Assembly: GCA_046497075.1 (NCBI GenBank)
Contig: JAWOGF010000024.1
Span: forward strand, 1-59,060
From: Saliniplasma sp046497075
Lineage (GTDB): Archaea > Thermoplasmatota > Thermoplasmata > Halarchaeoplasmatales > Halarchaeoplasmataceae
Reading direction: 5' to 3'
Length of the DNA: 59,060 bases
Position numbers and translations under genes: made by a program. The number at the start of each line of letters is the position of its first letter. Position 1 is the first letter of the stretch. The notes beneath the pieces are model-generated. The model saw only the letters and a program-made list of their open reading frames with translations, was not told the origin of the DNA and did no database searches. This document shows, piece by piece, positions 54,369 through 59,060 of this stretch.

Positions 54369-55502
54369 TTGAACCAGAGAAAGACTTACGGACAACGCTA
54401 TGGTGGGCGTCCCAGCGGACGATCGAAAATAGATGAAGCTAAACGGAGAAGAGGCGTAACAGATAACATTATGTCTCCGCTATGGGTGCTTTCCCCGTTA
54501 CTGGGAGGGGCTATATTAGGGATCGCTCTCTTTATATCTTTCAGTTTTCTTTTTACCGAGCAGATCCTAGGCGGTACGGCTGCTTTCATAATGATCGGGG
54601 TCGGCATCATCGCATGGGCATTTTTCGTTGCTTATCCCTGGTATCTGATGATCAAAAGGCGGACTAAGCATTTCAAGAGAGATCATTTACTGATGGAAGG
54701 TGTGATAGAATATTTTGAAGAAAAGCAGTCGCAATCAGAGGTTGATCTTACCCAGGAACTAGCTACTCTTCGATCGATCTTAGCTGAATCGTTATCTGAG
54801 GAATCAGAAAAAAACCCTATATTGTATACTATTTTAGCACTTGTCATACCTTGGATCGGGATATTATACGTACTATACTTCCTAATGAAAGATATATATT
54901 CACATCATCAAAGAGTCGCTGCTTTCATGGAGAATACAAGGATCGCCAGTAATAAACTAGGTAAATCTTTAGTGGTTCCCTCCTGGAAAACCCTTGAAAA
55001 AAGAAATTTTGTTGTGTACTTCCTCATCTCTTGTGTATGTGGTCTTTTCATGTATTATTGGATGTATTCTATAATCAAGGATTACAATGAACATTTCAAA
55101 AACCAGTGGAGGTTCGAAGATCAACTGCCGTCAAGGCATGTTCCTATCGGGGGGAGACAAGGTACTCAGGGTGGACAAGGCGTTCAGTATTCCCGACAAA
55201 AAGATTATCATCAGCGAACACAAGAACAGGGCCCATCCCAACAACAGCAGAGTTCACCCCAATACTATCAGAGAGGAACTAGACGAAAACAGTGCCCCGA
55301 TTGTAGATATCAAATGCGTTATATAGAAGAGTATGATAAATGGTTCTGCGATAAGTGCCAGAGTTACAAGATTCTTCCACCTGAAAAACAGCAGCCATCA
55401 CAACAGCAGATAAAAAATCATTGCACTGATTGTGGAAGCAAGATGCGTTATATAGAAGAGTATGATAGGTGGTATTGTGATAACTGTAAGAAGTATAAAT
55501 AA
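54369..55502 (+). CDS. membrane protein with two C-terminal zinc ribbons
   Basis: Five or so membrane segments lie between residues 38 and 240, with charged loops between them. A linker rich in Gln, Gly and Ser (about 260-310) leads to two CxxC...CxxC zinc ribbons near the C-terminus. Each contains the module MRYIEEYDKWFCDKC or MRYIEEYDRWYCDNC. TTG at 54369 follows aggaggt at six bases; TTG at 54363 is an alternative. The same module occurs in the gene at 58252-58719. It is first of the rightward membrane cluster that includes PrsW. Confidence 0.7.
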   Translation: MNQRKTYGQRYGGRPSGRSKIDEAKRRRGVTDNIMSPLWVLSPLLGGAILGIALFISFSFLFTEQILGGTAAFIMIGVGIIAWAFFVAYPWYLMIKRRTKHFKRDHLLMEGVIEYFEEKQSQSEVDLTQELATLRSILAESLSEESEKNPILYTILALVIPWIGILYVLYFLMKDIYSHHQRVAAFMENTRIASNKLGKSLVVPSWKTLEKRNFVVYFLISCVCGLFMYYWMYSIIKDYNEHFKNQWRFEDQLPSRHVPIGGRQGTQGGQGVQYSRQKDYHQRTQEQGPSQQQQSSPQYYQRGTRRKQCPDCRYQMRYIEEYDKWFCDKCQSYKILPPEKQQPSQQQIKNHCTDCGSKMRYIEEYDRWYCDNCKKYK

Positions 55503-55542
55503 AATTTTAATAAGATGGTAACTAATTTCAACCAGGTTAAAA

Positions 55543-56817
55543 ATGGTCTTTAGAAAATCAAGTGGTATCTCACCAAAATCGAAAAAGGGTCTTCCATCCT
55601 TAAAGAATGTCGTTGCATTACATTCAGTATCTCTTATACTAACTCTTCTTTTGGGTATCATTCTTTTTCTACTTCAGGCCCCACTTACATATTATATAAT
55701 GTCCCTCTTCTTGACCGGTCCAATATATGCCATAAATATCCCTTACATCCTCCGCTACATAGATACCACTGAAGATCATGTAAATGTAAAAATAAAGGAT
55801 TTGAAAACCAAGGTTCAGACTGCTTCTAATCCTAGAAATAATAATGCTTCCAATAATTCGAAATTTATAGCCGATCAATATGCGATAAGCAAAGCTAATT
55901 CTTATATGCTGGAAGGAAAAATTTCCAAAAAGGGTTTGATAGCCCTTTCATTTACACCTATCTGGCCTGCCGTATTCTATTACACATTATATCGGATATC
56001 GAAAAAAATCTCTATTCATAAAGATCTTCAAGAAGAGATCAATACAATACTACCGGATGAGAAATCAAATCAGGAAGCCGCTAATTACGGTGATAGAGTT
56101 TTTAAAACTACACATAGACACAAGGTTTTCTTCTTAGCGTTCTCGATGATTTCTATATTCGGTTTCTTTTCGACTTTTTACTTGATAGGTGTCGGATTTT
56201 TCGCCCCCTTCTGGATCATTTTACTCCATAATAGATTATCGGGATATTTAGGTAATAAAGGTGATCAGGTTTTCCCTTCTAAACAGAGGAGTGAAAGAAG
56301 GTATGTCACTGCTACGATGATATTCGCTTTTCTCTGTTTCGGTGCTACAGCTGGATTTATAGCTTCCATCTCTAATACCATATATGCATCGATGATATCC
56401 CCTATCGGACTGTTGAGTCCTACTGCTTTTATCCTTTTCCTCGTAACATTCATCGCACCACTAACGGAGGAGCCCACTAAAGCCGCTGGATTTTTCCTTT
56501 TAGATAAAAATGAAGCCGGGAAGATACCTTTATTTTATTGGGCTTTTTTTGGTATGATAGCCGGACTGGGATTCGCCTTGATAGAAAATTACTCTTACTT
56601 TCAGCAATTTTTTGTAGTATACTCGACGAGAGACAGCCTATATCTTTTATTGATGCGATTCTCCATGCCAGTCCATCTCATAGGAAGTGCTTTAGCAGGG
56701 ATCGGTGTAGGGCTTTGGAGGAAAAAAGGGCGTTTGTTCTATCTTTTACTTTTCATACTACTCGCTATGTTAGTACATGGCAGCTATAACTTTACAGTGA
56801 GTATAGGAGGGATATGA
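55543..56817 (+). CDS. PrsW-family intramembrane metalloprotease
   Basis: The 424-residue polytopic protein carries the PrsW signature residues: EEPTK with Glu309 and Glu310, FALIENYSYF with Glu348, PVHLIGSALAGIG with His378, and LVHGSYNF with His412. In bacteria PrsW cuts anti-sigma factors to start stress responses. Archaeal functions are unknown. Membrane segments flank each motif. It starts 40 bases after the zinc-ribbon protein gene and its stop overlaps the next small gene by four bases. Confidence 0.85.
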   Translation: MVFRKSSGISPKSKKGLPSLKNVVALHSVSLILTLLLGIILFLLQAPLTYYIMSLFLTGPIYAINIPYILRYIDTTEDHVNVKIKDLKTKVQTASNPRNNNASNNSKFIADQYAISKANSYMLEGKISKKGLIALSFTPIWPAVFYYTLYRISKKISIHKDLQEEINTILPDEKSNQEAANYGDRVFKTTHRHKVFFLAFSMISIFGFFSTFYLIGVGFFAPFWIILLHNRLSGYLGNKGDQVFPSKQRSERRYVTATMIFAFLCFGATAGFIASISNTIYASMISPIGLLSPTAFILFLVTFIAPLTEEPTKAAGFFLLDKNEAGKIPLFYWAFFGMIAGLGFALIENYSYFQQFFVVYSTRDSLYLLLMRFSMPVHLIGSALAGIGVGLWRKKGRLFYLLLFILLAMLVHGSYNFTVSIGGI

Positions 56818-57062
56818 GTATGGATGATGGCCTGAATTTTAATTACAAAAAAAAGTCTTATCATAGAATCTACTATCTATTTTCTTTCCTGATGGTCTGG
56901 TACGGTATAGCTTGGTACCTATTTCCAAAGATAATGGAAAATATCACAGAATTAGAGGATAGTGCTGGGATAGTATATTCAACGAATTTTTCGATCGCGA
57001 TGATGATAGTTTTCATCACGATAGGCTTGATTTTATTTGTTATAGGTTTAACCAAGGATTAG
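56814..57062 (+). CDS. small two-helix membrane protein
   Basis: The 82-residue product has two hydrophobic segments at about residues 20-37 and 58-78 and no other motif. It begins inside the end of the PrsW gene (ATGA overlap), so it is probably translated with it and may be a partner or regulator of the protease. The second in-frame ATG, two codons later, is an alternative. No family is recognised. Confidence 0.55.
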   Translation: MSMDDGLNFNYKKKSYHRIYYLFSFLMVWYGIAWYLFPKIMENITELEDSAGIVYSTNFSIAMMIVFITIGLILFVIGLTKD

Positions 57063-57072
57063 AAAAGGTAGA

Positions 57073-57597
57073 ATGATGGCCGGGGAGACAAAAGAAGACT
57101 TCAGAGAATTTCTCCATGTTCTTCGAGAAAAAAAAGATTATCTCCTATCTCATCATCCAACATGTTCTAAGTTCAAAGATGACGTATATCATCTGGGGGA
57201 TAGAAAACTGTGTGTTGGATGTTTTACAGCTTACCCCATAGCCATCTTTTTAATAATCCTTTGGATATTGGGTATTATACGGGTAAATACAAGTCATGCA
57301 TTTTTGATAGGTATTTTATCAGGATCGCTGCAGTTTCTGAGTTTAACTCCTCTATCTGAGGTCAAAACGGGGAAGATCATCATCAAGATATTTTTAGGGA
57401 TTGGTATAGGATTTTTCACTATCGGTATATTTTCATTACCTATTATCTTCATTTTACGATTGATCCTATTCATCCTTTGCATAAACGCTGCCAGTTTCTA
57501 TACGTTTTTGAGGATGAAGAAGATCAAAAAGATATGCGAAAGATGTGAATATGAGAGGGGGACGTCCGACTGTCCGGGTTTTGAATCTGATGTGTAA
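57073..57597 (+). CDS. DUF2085-like membrane protein with Cys/His motif
   Basis: The 174-residue protein has an N-terminal cytoplasmic or external region with HHPTCSKFKDDVYHLGDRKLC and VGC, which resembles the Cys/His motif of DUF2085 proteins. Four to five membrane segments follow. A C-terminal CERCEYERGTSDCPG adds more cysteines, perhaps for metal binding. It follows the small gene by ten bases with an aaggt site before two tandem ATGs. Likely part of the PrsW operon. Function unknown. Confidence 0.6.
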   Translation: MMAGETKEDFREFLHVLREKKDYLLSHHPTCSKFKDDVYHLGDRKLCVGCFTAYPIAIFLIILWILGIIRVNTSHAFLIGILSGSLQFLSLTPLSEVKTGKIIIKIFLGIGIGFFTIGIFSLPIIFILRLILFILCINAASFYTFLRMKKIKKICERCEYERGTSDCPGFESDV

Positions 57598-57658
57598 AAA
57601 ATGATTTTATCCAAATTTATTTATACCTTAAATACATTTCACCTCTGAGGATGAAAAA

Positions 57659-58036
57659 ATGGAATATCAACAACCTCCACCTCCACCGGGTGGACAAGGA
57701 CCTAAAGAAAGACCAACAGGAATAACTATTCTGGCAGTCCTGTATATAATCGGCGGTTTATTGATGCTCTCCGTACCTGTAATGATGACCGCCATTATCC
57801 CTATGGATGTTCCTCTTATTGCTGATATAGGGATTATATGCTGGGCTGTTTTCGGAATCATAGCACTGCTGTATTTCGTAGTGGCATTTGGTCTTTGGAA
57901 AGGTCAAGGATGGGCACGTATCGTCGCTATCATACTAGCGATATTAGGTCTACTGAACTTCCCAATCGGGACGATAATCAGTATCGTAATATTGATCTAC
58001 CTATTCAAAGACGAAGTAAAGGCCTACTTCGACTAA
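57659..58036 (+). CDS. small membrane protein with proline-rich N-terminus
   Basis: The 125-residue protein starts with a cytoplasmic stretch of Gln, Pro and Gly, then four hydrophobic segments that fill the rest, with WKGQGWARIVAII between the third and fourth. This looks like the small DUF4064/DUF2127-type membrane proteins common in archaea. It is separated from the previous gene by 61 bases containing a TATA-like atttatttatac, so it may have its own promoter. Confidence 0.6.
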   Translation: MEYQQPPPPPGGQGPKERPTGITILAVLYIIGGLLMLSVPVMMTAIIPMDVPLIADIGIICWAVFGIIALLYFVVAFGLWKGQGWARIVAIILAILGLLNFPIGTIISIVILIYLFKDEVKAYFD

Positions 58037-58251
58037 ATAAAAACCCCTTTCTTTCTTATTTTTTTTCATCTGCTTTTGATGTAAATATACCTAGTCCTGA
58101 AATAGTTGATACTTATCTTCAAATAGGAATCATTGATCGATGGATCAAAACAGTACAGTAAGTAGAGCAGCAAGATACTAGATCTCAAAGATGCTTGGAA
58201 ATCTAGCTTAAAAAGATTATATAAAAAAAGATTAAGGGGGGTTAAGGGGTT
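58037..58251. other. intergenic region between convergent genes
   Basis: The 215 bases hold no supported gene. There is a T-rich run just after the stop at 58036, and an AT-rich stretch ending in gggg runs near 58215-58250. These are consistent with terminators of both convergent genes. Confidence 0.35.
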
Positions 58252-58719
58252 TTACTTGTACTCTTGGCAATTATCACAGTACCATTTATCATACTGCCCT
58301 ATGTGCCTCATCTGATGACCACAGGTTGGACATTGTTTTGCTTGCTGCTGTTGCTGCGGTGGTTGCTGTGGTTGTTGTTGTGGTTGCTGCTGTGGTGGTT
58401 GTTGCTGGTACTGCTGTTGCTGTGGTGGCTGTTGATACTGTTGTTGCTGGTACCCACCTTGTTTCTTACGTTCTACCTCTGCCATATCCGGTCTGACGAC
58501 GAACCAAATGATTAGTCCGATAATACCTGCTACTAGACCAACTATGAGCCAGAGTACAGCATTCTCATCTCTCTTTTTCGCATCTTTGTACATCCATATG
58601 CCGATCAATAACCAGATGATAAACGGCACAATACTTAACATGCACATGCTGCCGGCACAAACTCCAGATAACGGATCCATCTGCATCAATGTACCCATCA
58701 TATTTGTTGATGTTATCAT
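58252..58719 (-). CDS. membrane protein with Gln/Pro-rich linker and C-terminal zinc ribbon
   Basis: From the ATG at 58719, with ggtgg upstream, the 155-residue protein has two hydrophobic segments (about 22-42 and 54-75). A linker made almost only of Gln, Pro and Tyr (about 88-127) and the ribbon CPTCGHQMRHIGQYDKWYCDNC follow. The ribbon matches those of the gene at 54369-55502. The codons of the Gln run are CAA and CAG mixed. Both proteins probably present the ribbon on the cytoplasmic side through a flexible tether. Function unknown. Confidence 0.65.
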   Translation of the reverse strand: MITSTNMMGTLMQMDPLSGVCAGSMCMLSIVPFIIWLLIGIWMYKDAKKRDENAVLWLIVGLVAGIIGLIIWFVVRPDMAEVERKKQGGYQQQQYQQPPQQQQYQQQPPQQQPQQQPQQPPQQQQQAKQCPTCGHQMRHIGQYDKWYCDNCQEYK

Positions 58720-58871
58720 ACTTTTTCCACCTTTATAACTAACATCAAAATACAATATGGGTATTTAAAATTTTGTACGAATTTAATATTTAAACAGCAC
58801 ATTAATTCGTTATATTTTAAATTAAATATACTATATATCTAAAAAATCACGAAAGATCTGAGATCATATAG

Positions 58872-58945
58872 CGGGCCTGAGGGGATTCGAACCCCCGGCC
58901 GATCGGTTAAGAGCCGATCGCTCTGCCTAGCTGAGCTACAGGCCC
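58872..58945 (-). tRNA. tRNA-Lys (anticodon CTT)
   Basis: On the minus strand the acceptor stem gggcctg pairs with caggccc. The D-stem is gctc/gagc, and the anticodon stem atcgg/ccgat encloses ctcttaa with anticodon ctt. The T-stem is ggggg/cccct around ttcgaat. The discriminator is G. No intron or CCA is encoded. Confidence 0.92.
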
Positions 58946-59016
58946 AAATGTATTTCCTTGCTAGAAAAGGCCTAGATATAAATATTTTCACTACAGAAGT
59001 TTTGAATACTCACCCA

Positions 59017-59029
59017 AATATTTTTATAC
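59017..59029 (+). promoter_or_regulatory. TATA-like element for the gene at the window end
   Basis: aatatttttatac is centred 26 bases before the ATG at 59049, so a leaderless gene starts there. Confidence 0.45.
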
Positions 59030-59048
59030 CTTCAAAAACGTAATTAAA

Positions 59049-59060
59049 ATGTCATACATA
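59049..59060 (+). CDS. start of a gene cut by the window end
   Basis: Only four codons (MSYI) are present. The TATA spacing supports a real start, but nothing can be said about the product. Confidence 0.35.

Noticed and set aside
58264..58515. Leu-rich plus-strand frame opposite the Gln-rich linker
   Set aside because: It is the complement of CAA/CAG codons of the zinc-ribbon gene.

Overview
The window is a contiguous stretch of archaeal chromosome. It carries archaeal-type information-processing genes (pelota, aIF2-beta with a TRAM tail, ribosomal L10e, the TOPRIM primase DnaG, HerA) and the archaeal CoA route (pantoate kinase next to CoaBC). GMP synthase is encoded with a free-standing glutaminase subunit, the tRNA genes lack an encoded CCA, and many genes have an AT-rich TATA element about 25-28 bases before the start codon, as expected for leaderless archaeal transcripts. 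Base composition is AT-rich and most proteins are rich in Asp and Glu. I infer a euryarchaeal lineage, perhaps related to Thermoplasmatota, possibly from a saline habitat. The lineage is inference only, because no marker-gene search could be run.

Layout. 1-2900: an orphan DUF234-like ATPase C-terminal piece, a GNAT enzyme and two overlapping pilin-like genes. 2900-16000: CoA biosynthesis (coaBC, pantoate kinase), DUF357, HerA, an acidic zinc-ribbon membrane protein, an HD phosphohydrolase, DUF2797, a flavin oxidoreductase, pelota, a membrane protein and a sugar-phosphate pair (sugar-1-P nucleotidyltransferase with phosphoglucosamine/phosphomannomutase). 15900-21700: an acyl-CoA cluster on the minus strand, namely a fused ADP-forming acyl-CoA synthetase, a P-loop/DRTGG protein, a CoA-transferase fused to a GNAT domain and a stand-alone ATP-grasp beta subunit. 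21900-31150: a transporter-like membrane protein, PaaK-type CoA ligase, a dolichol-kinase-like protein, DUF2299, L10e, UspA, aIF2-beta, a presenilin-type protease, a methyltransferase and AMP-forming acetyl-CoA synthetase. 31270-36220: a THEP1 gene broken by one TGA and two large secreted or cell-surface proteins. 36470-42150: nucleotide and cofactor biosynthesis (pyrG, guaA subunit A, pdxT, purF, purA). 42250-51650: an anchored FKBP isomerase, a structured non-coding region followed by tRNA-Leu(CAG), an unrecognised two-domain protein, a TPR protein with a phosphoesterase, DnaG and pyruvate phosphate dikinase. 51670-54263: an operon of a PLP enzyme, DUF1611 and GNAT, in which the PLP enzyme carries a 23-unit hexanucleotide repeat expansion. 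54360-58720: a membrane-protein cluster around a PrsW protease with a recurring zinc-ribbon module. The window ends with tRNA-Lys(CTT) and the first codons of another gene.

The metabolic genes fit an organism that handles organic and aromatic acids and acetate through CoA thioesters: PaaK and Acs activate, ADP-forming synthetases recover ATP, a CoA-transferase exchanges CoA, and PPDK links pyruvate and PEP. There is no insertion sequence, CRISPR array or prophage that I can support. The strongest unexplained signals are the hairpin-rich region before tRNA-Leu with its 32-base direct repeats, the in-frame hexanucleotide expansion, the operator-like repeats before dnaG and the zinc-ribbon/PrsW membrane cluster.
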